Source of the DNA: Psettodes erumei
Lineage: Eukaryota > Chordata > Actinopteri > Pleuronectiformes > Psettodidae
NCBI GenBank assembly: GCA_016785225.1
Contig: JAFBJZ010000107.1
Span: 1,674,001 to 1,738,000 of the forward strand
Direction: 5' to 3'
DNA: 64,000 bases
The notes beneath the pieces are model-generated. The model saw only the letters and a list, made by a program, of their open reading frames with translations, did no database searches and had not been told where the DNA came from. Of this stretch, positions 23,940-38,800 are shown one piece after another. A program made the translations under genes and the position numbers. How positions within the stretch are numbered: position 1 is the stretch's first letter; every line of letters begins with the position of its first letter.

Positions 23940-24047
23940 TCAGTAGATGACTTCGTAGACTGTGGCCTTCTTATCCCCAGAGCCGGTAACAATGAATTGG
24001 TCGTCAGGGGAGATATCACAGCTGAGAACTGATGAAGACTCCTTAGA
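23940..24047 (-). CDS. tle2: tle2 copy B exon 20, stop
   Basis: Encodes SKESSSVLSCDISPDDQFIV then TGSGDKKATVYEVIY and TGA (23942-23940). It completes the WD40 propeller. The acceptor is TTTTTCAG; length 108 bp. Four residues differ from copy A. Confidence 0.95.
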   Translation of the reverse strand, partial: SKESSSVLSCDISPDDQFIVTGSGDKKATVYEVIY

Positions 24048-25139
24048 CTGAAAAACACAGAGATGAGGCCATATTAGCAACAAACAGTTAATTGTTGTTT
24101 ATGTATCAAAAGTGACACAAAAAAAATCACATATTGCTCAAAACTGACCCTTTCGTATATAGACAAGATTAAAAAAAGAAGGAAAGAGAAACCTCAATTT
24201 TTCACAACGTACATTCATAGCTTTCCAAAAACAGCAATTTTCAGCAGATTCCTGTGCTTAAAATTCAGTACTTGATGATCTACCTGGAATATGCTGGATC
24301 CGTAAGGTGTCCGCCAAGCATTCAGGAGGTTATCTTTACCTGTGCTCACGAACCATTTACCTACAGGAAGAAACACACACAGCCATCAACAGATAAAGCC
24401 TCAAGGGAGACAAGATATGGAGAAGCCCAAGAGAAAGAGCTGCTGTTGTAAAAAAAAGGGGAGAGGTGAGAAGCTGGTTCTGAATAATGAGAGAAGCACA
24501 AGATTTGTTCTGTTTCTCTGTGATTAAATACCCTCGGGTAATATGATGTAACCAAACCATCAATCTAGTCGGTCTGTGTGTGCATGAGTGAGTGGGGGGG
24601 GGGGGGTGGGGGGGGTGTCCGTACCACAGTAGGCAAACTTGAGGGAGAGAACGCAGCTCTCATGGAGGTGCAGCTGGTACTTGTCAGGTTTGGAGACGTG
24701 CAAGACTTCCACGTTACTGCTCTCCATTCCCACAGCCAGCCACTCGCCTGTGGGACAGTAGCCCAGAGAGAAGATCTGGAGAGGGAAGGAAAAAGAGGAA
24801 TCGAAAGGAAGATGGGAAAGAAATGGGGGGGGGTTAAGACCCATAAAGCATCAATGATCATCCGCACCCTGTGAGCAAATTAATTCCTGTTGAGCCTGGA
24901 TTACAGCAAGTCTGATTTGTGTGTGTATGTGTGTGTGTGCGTGTGTGTGTGTACCTGTGAGGTGAAGTCATGCTGCTGGAGCTGGCGCCCCTCTCGGAGG
25001 TCCCAGCAGCGGACCGTGTTGTCCAGCCCTCCCGTCCACAGCTTGGTCCCATCGTTAGAGATGTCGATGCAGCTCGCTCCATCTGTATGGCCCTGGAACT
25101 GCCTGCAAGGACAGGGCAGCACATATTCGAAATTCAGTG

Positions 25140-25183
<44 letters not shown>

Positions 25184-28100
25184 TTCTCTGATGTCCACTT
25201 ATTCTCAGATACCAAAGTTAGTTTGGTCTTCTCATGTTTAACTTGCACCTGCTTTTTAACATTTATTCAACAGTATATAAACACTGAATGAATACCTAAA
25301 CAATGGGGCTTTAAAGTGTTAACATTTATTTTTGCGGGAAAAATGATTTAGCATGGTCCAGTTCCACATACCACAGCATTTATAGCACAGGCCTGTTTGC
25401 ATTGCTTGTCCCTTGATACATAGGTGTGTGTATTAGCTAGCTAAGCATTGAATATTTGGGTTGATATTCTGGGAGGGAAACATAGTCCATAAAAAAATGA
25501 CTTTCAGAAATTTTTACAAAATTTTATTAACATTTCAGAAATCACACTATTTCCTTCTTCCATTTCTGCACTTGTCTCTCTCCTCTTATTTCCTGTCATT
25601 GTAACTTCTCATCCTTTTTCATCATTCCATCTTTTCCGCCTTTCTTATTTATCTGTCTTTTTATTCCAGCTGACTCTATACATGACTGCAGGATGCTTGT
25701 TCATGATTGGTGCAGCCTCCTCCCACTCATCTCTCACCTGACCAGCGTCTGGTTGTGGAGGTCCCAGACGACGATGTTGCCGTCGCTGCAGCAGGAGAAG
25801 CAGACCTTGTTGTCAGGCGAGATTGCAAGAGCGTAGCAGGCCGGAGCGGATGATGTCAGCTCCGCCTTGATGCGGGGAGTAGGGGTGGCCAAATCCCAGA
25901 TCGACAGCGTGCTGGCCTCCCCGCCAACGATCAAGGTTCGCCCATCAGACAGCAGTTTGCAGGAGCGGATGTAGTTATCCCTGTTCTGATTGGTCACAAT
26001 AAAATGAGAAATATAAACATTTATACCCAATGATATATGCTGTAGTTCACCGTAATTGACGACAAGGGGATACGTGTATGGAGTTAAGCATGCAGCTACA
26101 GCATTATCACAGCAATAAATAAAGATGCTGGAGGATTTGGCTTCAGGACAACAACACAAAGGTAATTCATCATCCAAAGTGTGTTCTTATGTACGAAAAA
26201 CAAGGGTGTCACTTTTGGTAGTAAAGCAACATTATTACACACAAGATAGCCAGCAGACTTCAAATATAAGTCCACCACCATCCACCTAAGTGTCTCCCCT
26301 CCTCCTTCACATTCTCACCAGACAGTCCAGCTGGGCCATGGGGCTCTTGCTGCCCGGCTGGCTGATGTCCCACACCTTGACGCAGCCCTTCCCTCCGGTG
26401 TAGACGTGGCGTGTCGAGGTGCTGATGGTGACGGCGCACACCACCTCTCCGTGGTTCAGGGTGTGGATCTGACGGGCGTGGCGGGGGATTCCTGGGCCCA
26501 GCAGGGCGTCAGGGGGAAAGGGCACTGGCTGCATCTGGCCGTCTGCGCTCACATGGAACGAATAGGCACTGGAGAGAATAGGGATAGAGGATAAGACAAA
26601 AGGATGAAATGAGATCAAATGCTGCCACAAAAACATTCAAATCAGACTTCATGTGTAATTTGGATTGGACCATTGAATTGGATTTGTACCATTTAAGACC
26701 ACTAAAAAGTTTCAGAATTTTTATTTGTGGACATTTTTCCAATACTTTACCTCATCTACTTCAACATTTACTAATTATGTCTGATAACTGAAAAAAAATG
26801 TATTTAACTATTTGAATCTAGTGAAGTTTCTTTACAAACATAACTGTCGTCTACTACTTTAAAGATGAATAATTACTTCAAACTGCACAAATGAGCACAA
26901 ATGGTTGAATAAAGGAACCACAAAGCTGATAATTTTGACCTAAGTTCTGGAAGTGATGAAATAGAAACTATTTTTGATTTAAAAATTTTCCCCCTTTTGT
27001 CCCACCGATATCTTTAATTGTCATCTTTTCTTTTTTCCCATCCTGGTGTCTGAAATGAAAATTGAGGAGAACCACAACACAGTTCATAGTGGTGAAGATT
27101 TGAATGATAATAGCCAAGGTGGAGGGGACTCACGGTTTCCCAGAGGCAGCTGACTGCAGGCTGGCAGGTAGCCCAGGGACCCTCATATGTGGGTGTGGAG
27201 ACTCATAGCCCACCTGGAAGACAGAGATACCCCGATGTAAGGAAAGAAAACCCTAAAAAAAACTTCGAAGAAGAGAAGATTCACTTGAAATGGGTAACAC
27301 AGAGACAGTATCAGATGAAAGATCAGAATAAAATGAGATAAGGGTTTTCAACTGCCAAGGTCATGATAAAGGTAACAATAAATGCCAAGGAAATGTCTTG
27401 TCCCTCTCCTATTCCTCTAAAACACTTCCTTCTTTTCTGAATCTTTTTGCCCTCTCCGACAGGTTTATGTGCTGAGGTATTACATATGATAGTGACACTG
27501 AAAAGACAAATTATCGGCGGCGCATGAAGCTCACCACAGGGGACCGTCCATAACCTGCAGCAGCAGCTGCTGCCGCGGCTGCCGCTGCTGCCCCGTTCAT
27601 CTGGGGGGAGACCAAGTGGAGGCCTGCACCGTAGCCCGCCGCTCCGGGCAGGTCCCCATTCACTCCTGGAGGGGGCAGGCCAAACGCCCCTGGAGGGTAT
27701 GCTCCCTGCACTGCCAGAGGGTTTCTGAGACCAAGGGCTAGGGGAAGGATAGAGACAGGAAAAGAAAAGAAAGAGTTAATTTGTAAAATAAAATAATCGA
27801 ATAAAGAATGAAAATCGTTTTAGCTATCATTTTAGCATAAGATGCACATATTATTGAGGTGGCTCTCTCTGCAGTGCCTGTCAGTGTGTGAGACAGCTGT
27901 GACTGACAGGATGTGAACAAGCCTCCACAAAAGTCCAGGACATCAAACATACTGCAGCGCTAGACCACTACTGACCCCTGCTGGCCACCGCACCTTCCTA
28001 CAGTGAGCCAGTACCTGCGCGTGTGCTCACATAAATACCCTCTGTATTCTCCTCCTGCACATGTAGCCCAATCTAAGAACGAGTATATCTGCATGAACAA

Positions 28101-31100
28101 TGACGTGGGTGTGTGAAAGCAGTGTGGGGGCTAACAGGTGATGCGAGGAGGGAAAAAAAAGAGGGGGGTGGGAGAAGGAGATACACTGGAACAGACAGAG
28201 GCTCATTATGAAGCAGCTCACAGTCACAGTCCATCACCCCTCCTAATCTTTCCATTTAAAAAGTGAAGCGCACTGAATATTTTTGCCCACAGCTGCTTAT
28301 TAAGTCCAGATGGTGGTTGGTGGTGGGAGCTGGCTGACACCCATACCAACTACCGTGGCCCAATGTTGATAGAATCACTACATGTAACAAAGCCAGTACA
28401 GGCTAAAAAAAATGTCAGGCAAATACAGATTCTTTTTTTTAAATGATCCCCTGTATGCAGTGAAAGCTTGTGTCCCCTGAGAGGAGGGCTGGTGACGTTT
28501 TTCGTTTCGGTCTCACTCAGCAACATGGTGAGAAACAATGAAGAGTTTTTCCAGTAATGTCAGCAAGCCTCACAGTTCCACTTCATATCAGCTTGAAGCG
28601 TTCTGAAGTTTAGTGCTCCCTTATTACAATAAAATACAGATGACACAAGCAAGCTTGCGAGACATACCAAGGGGGTCGACACCAGGCTTGCCAGGGACAG
28701 GTCTGAACTGTGGGGGTCCGCTGGGTCCGGGGGTGTTGGACTCCTGAGACATTGGGGTCCCTGGCTTCATACCTGGAGTACTGGACTTCTCCCTCTGGAA
28801 GAGTTGAGAATAATAAAGGGAGGTGTTGGAAAACAAAAGAAGGAAAAGGAAATAAATCTTGAGTGAAAAGTGAATAAGCAGACTGCCTTTTCGAATTAGA
28901 CATGCGGGAGGGGGGATATTTTATGGCAAAACGACAGTGCCAGCCAGGGAAGAAGAAGATGAACGGCCGAGGAAAGCACACAAACAAACAAAAAAAGAAG
29001 AAGAGAATGACAGTAAGGATGACTGAGGGCAGATGGGACCTGAGGAGTGCCCTGGGATGTCAGCAGCCCAGCCTGAATGTGTGTGGGATGCTGAATATAC
29101 ACCATAATAACTCCAAGATGAACTATTGGGTGAAAACAAAAACAGTAGAATGCAGTGTGTACTGACAGCATGCAAACACTGATGTCCTGTACTGAAATAT
29201 ATTGTGTGTTCTCCATAGGCGCCTGCATGCCCAAGACCTAAAACGGACTCAAACACGTGTCTTTTTATGTCTGTGTTTGGCCAACATTACTGCACACGTA
29301 TTCGCGTGTGTACCCACACAAATGTGTTTGTGTACCTGCGGGGGCTCTTTGCCACGGGAGGGGGAGGCAGCGCTGCTGGAGGAGGCCAGAGAGGTGGGGC
29401 TGGCCTGTGGCGGACCCTCCTTACGTGATGGAGGCATCTTGTCTAAACCGTTCTCCCTTGACGAGTAGGACTGCACACTGCGGGGGGACGATGGGTCCTG
29501 AATTCAGAACACATAAGACTTTACTTCACAAGTCAGAAATAAGACGTAACGGTATTTTATTCATTCAGTTTTTGTGCTTTGTTCAAGAGAACAGCGGCAT
29601 TTTTAGAAAAGCAGAGTTTTTAGTAAAAAAAGTCCTGTTTTCGTCAGCTCTTTCTGACCCAAACAGCTGATCCGCAGCCACAGCATTACACAGTACTTGG
29701 CAATGGTGCACTTATGTGTAGGAAAGTCAATGGTTGAAAGATTGTAGTGCTAAGGGAAAGGGCTATTTGATGGGAAAATGATAAAAATATATTGTACACA
29801 AACTGATTCTGTACTGTATCTGTGCTGCAATCCTCTCCCCACTGCTAAAGTGTGTTGACTCAAATCTAGTGCAGGTGATAAATAAGTATCTCATACAACT
29901 CCACTTCAAACAATCCCAAAACTATGACTTTAAGGTGTTTTAATATGTAGACAGTTTGAACTGCAGTCAAGTGCATGTGTGCCACTGTATTTTTATGGAT
30001 GTTTATTGAGAAATGAGAGCAGGCAGAATTGGGTGAGGATGGGGAAGTATTATTGTTATGATTATTCAGATGCTGCTCAGGTCCTGCTGGGTCTGTTTAC
30101 ATGATGTATGCAGATGAAAGCACTGAACTGAGGCCAACACAGGCCAGCGGCCCCTACTAACCTCATCCACCACCAAATTATCATCACTCTTATCTGCATC
30201 ACTGCCCTGAGAGAGAACAGAGAGAGAAAGCAAGATTAGATATTCCACTCTGCTCTATGATGTATGTAGATTACATGTAGAAATATACAACACACACACA
30301 AACTGTCACACATACAAGCGGAGTGTCGGTGTTTGTATTAATGTAATGTATTTTGAAAAAGTTTTATAGAGCTTTTTTGCTGCACTTACTTGAGAGCTTT
30401 AATTTCTTACACTGCAAACAGAGGAAAGTGAAACAACCTATCTTGACATTTCACTCCCTGAGATGGTTGAAAGTACAGCAACCACAATGGACAATACAAA
30501 TGTAATTAATTCATTTAAGATGTTGGAGAGCAGAAATCCTCTAAGGCATTGCTTGCGTTTTTAATATTTCATGTAGATCAAAACAACACTGCTAAATTTG
30601 ATATTTAAAAAAAATCTATCCAAAACTAATTTCTCACTGAGAGAAAAATCATCCATCACAATGTGTGTACTGTATCTGCTCTTCCAGAACGACACCAACA
30701 CTAACAGAAATTACAGCAAGGAGTGTGTATATTTCAATTACTGTCTAAAAAGAGAGCAGGTCTCGTACACAAGTCCACTGTACACAAAGCAGTGATTTTA
30801 TCTGACGAGGACCGGCGAGGCTGGGTGAAACTTTCCATTAGTAACTTAAACATTTAACAGTGTTATGAGAGCGTCCTCACATAGTCCGTCATGAACTCCT
30901 TCTCATCAGCTTTCCTCTTCTTGCCGTTGCTGAGGTAGTCTGCTGCGCGACCCTTATCCCCATTGGACAGAGAGCTCTGCAGAGCAGAGAGAGGGGAGCA
31001 GAGGGACGTGGGGGGGCAAGAGGAGAGGGGTGGATGGAACGAGCGAGTAAGGGAGTGTGGCAGAGAGCAAAGGGGAGGTGAGCACGGGGGCGCGAAGAGG

Positions 31101-33447
31101 TGGGAGGAGAAGAAGGCAGGAAGGTGAGAGTAGTGAAGGAAAAGGGAGCAAGGGCAGACGGGAAGGAAGAGGGTGATAATGAGGTGAGAGGGACTGCATA
31201 AATCATGTCAGGCTCATAAGCTACAGAGATGAATGTGAAATAATATCAGCCTGCATCGATCGACCAGCTCGGTGTAGGAGCGAGAGGAAGAAAGAGAACG
31301 CTTTTCAAGCTTTCCTGAAGGCAGCAGAAAGGACTGTGGAGTGGCCCGCGTGTGCTTTGGCATCTCTTCAACCAGTATTGTCACAATTTTACAGTGGTAG
31401 CAATGACTGTCATACAGGTGCCAGCATCAGTGCCTGCAAGACTGCTGTATAAAATCAAGTTTTAGGCCAATAAGATGTTTTTAGGAAATACTGAAAGCTG
31501 CCAAATATCTGTTTACTTTTCAGTTTGAAAAGTATAAATATATAGAAGCTGAAAGGACAACACAGAGCTGTATCTTCAAAGGTTTTCTTTACTAAAGCAG
31601 TGAAACAGAACCCGTGTACTTGTATCGCACATTAAACCCTGTGTAAAAAAAAAAAAAGTTTGCTGTCTGTAACTTCTGAATAAGTTTAATACTTTCAGGG
31701 AACTTTCTTCAAGAGAACTATTGAATGTGGTACTAATCACAGGGAATAATGGCTGACAACAAAAAAAAAATGCACAAAAGTATCTACAGGCAATCAATTA
31801 TACATGACTGATAAATGCCTATTCACTTTAAAGGTTAAAATTGCGCTTTTCTTAGACTTACTGGTCCTGCCTCACGGTCTGTTCATTCCAGGCAGCAGCA
31901 CCCAACACAACCAGGGACCGAGCCACAGGACAGCAAATGCAGATAAGGACGCACACAAAGACAAACACAAAAATTCAAGATTACATGCCACCTTTTTACA
32001 TCACTGCAGCTGATGACTCAGTGGAAAAATGTCCCTGAGGATTGTTATTATCAGTAACACTCCTGTGCCCTGCCAAAAACCCAATGCAAAGCCAGTCATC
32101 ACAATCTATCAAGCCTCGCTCCAGTGTTTACTCTGCTCCCAACCTCGGAGAGACGTTTTCATCTCCAAGAATGCAATCCAGCTCTTGTACCAGTCTTAAA
32201 CTCATCAAGTGTTTTACAGTTTGAGAGAAATACGCTGAAACAAAAAATAAGTACTCATGCATCATTTAAAGTTATCCTGTACCTCTGTGGTGTTCTGCAG
32301 CGGCGGCGGCTGCTGCTGCTGCCTCGAGGTGGGCTCTCTCATCCTTGGCTGCCAGCTGTGCCCCCAGAGCCCCGGAGAGGGCCAGCAGGCTAGATCCTCC
32401 ACCAAGCGCCAGGCCGGGGTGGGGCAGTCCTGATGGGTGTGGGCCCACTGGCAATCCCTGGGCATGCTGGGAAAGGTGCTGTGCCTGGAGCTGCTGCTGT
32501 AAAGAGGAAGAATAGAAGAAACAGAAATAGAAAGGAGACAGAAGAAAGAGATGTGGGTGACTTACGAGCACTGGAGGCAGTGGCTTCGTAGGAAGTTGTC
32601 AAGAGGAGGAAAGGAGTAAGGAAAGGAAGGGAACTAAGTGCTGCGACGTGCACGAGAGGTGAAATGCTGGGGTCAGGGCAGTGGTTCTGGAGCCAAATCA
32701 GTCTGATGGGAACTAACTTGACAAACAGTGTTTGAAGTATTTTCATTTTTTATTTTCAGTCAAATTTTTGGGAAATTATATTGGACGTTTTATTGGGCCC
32801 GTTTAATTCTGCTATTTTTGGGGCTGATAAGGAAAAGAAAATCTTAAACCAAATCTGGATAAGTAATCTTATTCATCCACTGTTTTGAAATATTAGCCAA
32901 TGAATCTGAGTATTTTAATGTGGGCCTAGGGATATTGCCTCAATAAAAGGAAAAGAAAAGGAGGAAAAATAAATAAATGGGAGTATTAGGTACACACGCT
33001 ATGAGGCAGAGGGGGGAGCCCACGTACCCCTATCGAAGCATTTAGCTCCCCCATGGTCACCTGTTTGGCGCGTTCCATGGCCTGGACCACTTGTTGTTGA
33101 TGCTGTGGAACAAACCCGAGAAGTCAGTGAAGGCAGGTGGATTTGCAATTTAATAGTGTAGCTCAACATTTTTTTCCTTCCATAAACTGAATTAATATTA
33201 ATCAGATGGAACGTTTCTTAATTAGTATGAAAAAGTATTCATACTCTCACAACCAGCATCTTTCAAACACTGATTCCTTTGCAACCATTTGGCGACCGGG
33301 GGAAAATGAATGTGCTTTGAAGTTCTGTCCATCTGCAGCTGTGCATGTGTGTGTGACTGTGAGTTACTGATAAATGCATGTCGTGTGCATGTGCATGCCT
33401 TCTGTGTGGGCTGCTGTCAGACAGGAGAGAGAATGCTGAATGCTGTA

Positions 33448-33486
<39 letters not shown>

Positions 33487-33853
33487 ACACCTCCTGTGAC
33501 AGGAATGGGATGAGCTGAGCACAGATCACATTCAACCGCTTGGCAATCTCCGTCTGAAAGGGGAAAAAAAGAAAAAAAAAAAAAGATACTGTCACTTTGA
33601 TGAATAAACACACACACACGGACTTGCACAGCCAAGGCTGAGCATGAACAAGCAAGAATGCTCACACACACTCACAATAAAGGTTACAAACGCACAACAC
33701 GCACACACAGCGTGGCTGTGGCCTGTTTGTCCCAGGGCCAGTGTGGTAAATATTTCAGCTGCTTACATCTGGTCCATGCAAATGGAAACTCTGCCAGGGA
33801 GTTTGGCTAAAATATTCATGGACAGCATCTGCTGTGGCCACAGCCAGCCCACA

Positions 33854-33897
<44 letters not shown>

Positions 33898-34279
33898 ATG
33901 CATGTGTGTGTGAGAGAGAGAAACAGAGAAAAGATGCAAGATTCACCATTTTCCCAGTCTGTGTGTGCGTGTTTCTGATGAATCCTTTCACGTGTGTGTG
34001 TGTGTGTGTTTTTTTGCACCTTGCATGCTTGAACGTGTGTGTGTGTGTGTGTGTGTTTGTGTTTCCTGCTGGGGGTCAGTGATTTTTGCTGTGGGTGTGT
34101 GTCTGTCTCGACCTGTTCTACTACACAGCCAACAGCACAGCTCCCCCTCCCCCCTCCTCCTCCTCATCTCTCTTTCCATCTCACTCCATTTATCGCTCTT
34201 TCCATGCATCCCTCCTTCCATTTCTTCCTTCCCAGTATTAGCACAGTAATCAGCGTTACAAATGCTTCCATGTGATGTC

Positions 34280-34316
<37 letters not shown>

Positions 34317-35856
34317 AGTTTAGCAGTAGGCCCAACAAGGCCGTTAGGGCCAGTAATGATATGCATGCAAAGATCATGACAACATCATTATGGCCGCAGG
34401 CTGTTTGTCTTCTTGACAGCTAGACTCTGCTTTGTGTGTGCTAGCGTGTGTTAGAATGTGTGCGAGTGTGTGCGCGCGCAAGCGTGTAGATACACAGACG
34501 CGCACACTCCCCACCCCATTCTCTCTCTTAAGTGATTTATTGATGCCGGACTGAACTTCCGCCCCCTCCCTTTTCCTCGCTCTTCCTCTCTAATGCTCTC
34601 TCTCTCTCTCTCTCATTTCTCTTGCTTGCCCACATCTCTCCCTCCCTCTGCTCTCCATTTTTCAGCCAGGCAGCATGCCCCCCCCCACCCTACCCACCCT
34701 CCTTCGCTCCATCCTCTGAATCCATCGCCCCCCACCCCAAGGGAGACACAATGATTTCTTGTTAGAGAACTCCAACTACTAAATGACATCTTCAGGAAAG
34801 GGAGAGAGTGAGAGCGAGAGAGAGAGAGAGAGAGAGAGAGAGCATGAGCAATCGAGAGGAAGGGATAAGGGGGGGGGACAAAATGAGAGAGGGGAAATGA
34901 AAAGAGGAGGTGGAGGAAGGAGAGGAGGAGGAAGAAAAGGGCAGATTGGGTTGAGGAAATGACAGCCAATGAACGAAGGATGTGGGAGGTAGAGGAGAAA
35001 GACAGTAAGAAGAAACAGAGGGAGGAAAATCGAGAATGGGAAATGAGGTGGGGGTGGGGGGGGTGGAGTGGCAGCAGCAGCACGTCAAAAGCCAAACGAT
35101 TGAGATGGTGAAATGAAATGAGCGAGAGAGAGAGGGAGAGAGAGAATGAAAGAGAGAGCAGACAGCAGGAAGGCAGTGACCTGATTTAAAGTGAAATTCA
35201 GCATGGACTGTATGTCTGCAAGGAGACAGAGGTGGAGGGAAGATGTACCAAAAAAAAGAGAGAAAAAGAGAAATCAATGAAAACGAAGGGAGAGCGATAC
35301 AGGGACGGTGAAGAAATGGAGATTAAGAGAGAGAAGTGTTAAAAAGACATGCAATTAAAAGGTATGGAAAAAGGAGGAATAGGGTACAGCGACTCAGGGC
35401 AGGAAAGGTATGGATGGATGTATGGATGGTTGTAAGGAGGGAAGGAAGGAGGGAAGGGAAGGAGCACAGAGGCAGTAACAGACAGGGATTTATGGCGGGC
35501 GAGAGGGGAGGCTGCTCTGGAGGCTCAGGGAAGGACAGAGTATTCTCATCTGTCTGTGGAGGAGAAATGAATTCTGTTTGTGGATCCTATTAACGCCTCC
35601 ACAGCATAACGGTGCTATATGGGTCCATCAGAGAGAGGGCTGACACTACAGGGGTAACACTGAGACAGACACATGCGGGGGCGGGGTGGGGGGGTTCCTC
35701 AAAAATATTAGTTACTTGGAGTAGAGCTGATGGGGGCAAAAGAAAGGAGGCGGAGATAATAATACCAGAGAATAATGCAAAGCTTTAGGAGTATGAGGCA
35801 AGAGGGAAGAGAGAAAGGGTGAGAGGCCTATGGAGATGCACAGAGAGAGAGAGAAA

Positions 35857-35888
<32 letters not shown>

Positions 35889-38800
35889 TGAGAGAAATCA
35901 CTCACCTGTTTGTGCATTTCAATGTTAAGGCCGTAGGACATCTCATAATACTGAAATACAGAGGACAACTTTAGTTAATACAGGGTATGCATGGTCATAC
36001 TTGAACCAGAATATGAGGAGAGTGGCACAAACTTTCATGTGTAGTCAAGTAGGTGAATCTGCAAGGATAAATTGTTTAAATAATTTAAAATAATTGATTT
36101 TAAAAATCATTATTTGAACATTTATATACCATAGGAATATGGTTATCGACAGACTTGCACATTTTAAAAGAATGGAGGAGGAAAGGATGGGAAGGAGGAG
36201 CTGCGGCAATGCATGTTTAATCCCGACTCAGTATATACACCGTATGTAAAATTAAAAACATCTGCCAACCTTTGCAGGCATTGTTTCAGGAACCGAATAG
36301 AAATTTTAAAGTTGAATCAGAAGACCTGATGAATAATACCATGTTAAATTTAAGACGCAGCTAAAGAGGACGAAGTTTGACCATCGAATTTAGTCTAATC
36401 TGCACATGGATAAAACACAGAAGTGACAAAAATAACAGAACAGGGAAAAAAGGTTTTATGCTGCTTCCATTGCTCAAAAACAAACTCTGAATTATTAATA
36501 TTAACATTATTATTATTATTAGAAATGAAACTATAGGGCTGAACAGGGTTGGGTACTCAGTGCTGGAAAGTAAGCGACAGACAAATATATGGCTGGTTGT
36601 GATCTTTTCACCAGATTTGCTGAAAATAACACAAATTTGTAATGTATATGCATCCTTATCCTTTAAGACATAAAGATACTTACGCATCTCTTAGAAAAGC
36701 AAAAACATTTCATTGCCGCCTTTCCCTTAAAGTGATGCTACTTGTTATTTACAGAAAAGGACATTTCAGTTATTGTTTTTGCACAAATGAAATGTGAGTA
36801 CGCCCTGAGCCGTCCACAAAATTGTTTCCTACGCTCCAGGCGTCAGACATTGCCAGCCTGAGCATGTGCAATCTGAAGAGCCCATATGTCCCTAAAACCA
36901 CATCGCCGCCCATTTCACCGTGACTCTGCTGAAAGTCAGATGCTCTGAAGTGACCCTGAGGCACACTCTGGATGCCAGAAACCTAAAGCGCAGCGGGGAA
37001 ATTGTCACCAGGCAGAAAAAGGTGATAGACTATTGCAATAATCATGCCTAATTTGAGCTTTTTGTGCTCAGCTTTTATCCCAAAGTACAAGGAGCTGTGA
37101 GGAATGCAGGGGGTGGGGGTGCTCTGTCTGTCTCTCTACCTTCGGAGATGGATGAAAAAGGGGAGCATTTTAAAGTCAGATGCCTCGAAAAGTGACAGGC
37201 TGACATTTGCTTTTCAGCGCGGCTGGTTGTGGAGAGAGGAGATTGGCAGTTGGGCAGCCTGGCAGGATGGGAAAGGAGATGGCAGGGGTCCTCTCTGTCT
37301 CCACACATCTTTCCTGGCAGTTAGCATGCATCTGGGCGCGTGTGTGTGTAGCAGGTGTGTGTGTGTGTGCGCACGCGTGTCCGCAACTGTGTAGGCGTGT
37401 GCATCGATGCGCTTTGTGTGCATGTCTCCCCCTCTGAGTGCGCTCGCTCTCGGCATGTGTGCGCGCGCTCCTCTTTCTGTGCGCCTCCATAAAAAAAAAA
37501 AAAAAAGAAGAAAAAAAAAGACGCCTTTCCTGGCAGCTCTTGCTTGGCAGTTCGTGTGCCAAGTTTCGCCTGTTGCTTAGCAACATCCAAACTCCCCCAA
37601 ATCATCAGCCAAAAAAGAACTGGCCTGCGCTTGATGCCAGCTACCCCCCACTCCCCATCAGTAAAACTTCAATCCCCCACCAGTCCCTGCTCTGTGCTAA
37701 GATTGCCACATAGCTCTTTTTTGGCATGGCGGGATCTGGGCAGCCTCCAGAGTCAGCTGTGGTCGTGTGCGTCTCTGATCACAGGTAAATCAAGGCTGGA
37801 GTTTTGGAGACTTAAAAAACAAAAGGGTCTCCTTTTCCTTTTAGTACGACTAAAGATTTGCTGATTATGTGTCCTGAATTTACAGAGTGGTGATATTAAG
37901 TTGGCAAGAACCACAAGCAATGCAACATAGACAGCATAAGATATACAGTACATTTAAGAGCAGTATTCTTTTTATATTTTCATGTTACATATAATCAACC
38001 AATCGCCTCCATTTCACAATCACAATGATACTTACCCTTGGGATCGAAAAAGATGAATTTCAATAATGCCTTTCTTTTTTAAAAAATGAAATAAGACCAC
38101 ACGTGTCAATACAAGAAATTTTATGCAGGTGATATTTTGATTGATATCGGGAGCAATGTGACAAAAGAATAAACAGATTATCAACTGGACCATTGGAAGC
38201 CAGTTTCCAGCAGTGGAAAGTTTGATGGCCGGTGTTACAAACACATTTGGGTTGATACCAAAAGAGTGTGAGGTTCAATGCACAGCTCTGAACAGATGGC
38301 CCAGGACTACATATCTCAGACACAAAAAGAAACACTCAAACACGAGCACAAGGCTGCACGCCTATGTAAGTGCTGTTTATTCTGCAGTCTTATAATATGT
38401 GTGTGTGTGGTAATGTGTGTGGTCTTGTGTGTGGTTTTTGGTGGGTGTTGTTTGGCAGCTGTTAGCAGATGAAAGGGATTCAGCCGGCTTGGCACCGCAC
38501 TTGGGACTGTATTCGAAGAGGCTTGGCCTGTGTGCGCGTGTGTGTGCGCGTGTGTGTGCGCGTGTGTGCGTCTCTCACCATAACGTAGTGTCTCTGGATC
38601 TCAGTCTTCTCTGTAGCCAGTTTCTCACACTCCAGTTTCAAACTGCAACAGCGAGAGAGCGGGGGGGAAAAAAACACGTTTCTTTTAATTTGTATCATAT
38701 TCCAAATAAAAAATACACAATGCAATTAGCAAGATGATAACAAATGACTCCCAGCTTTTCTCTCACTTCCCCCTCTCTCTCTCTCTCTCTCTCCTCTCAC

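Noticed and set aside
27511..27534. Alternative exon 13 end reading VVSFMRRR then stop
   Set aside because: A GTGAGC donor at the GTG codon joins in phase to exon 14 (VGYESPHPH), as in other TLE genes; read-through would end the protein before the propeller.
34613..35277. 160-codon Ser/Leu/Phe-rich ORFs on the - strand
   Set aside because: Translation of a (CT)n-rich intron block; no signal beyond low complexity.
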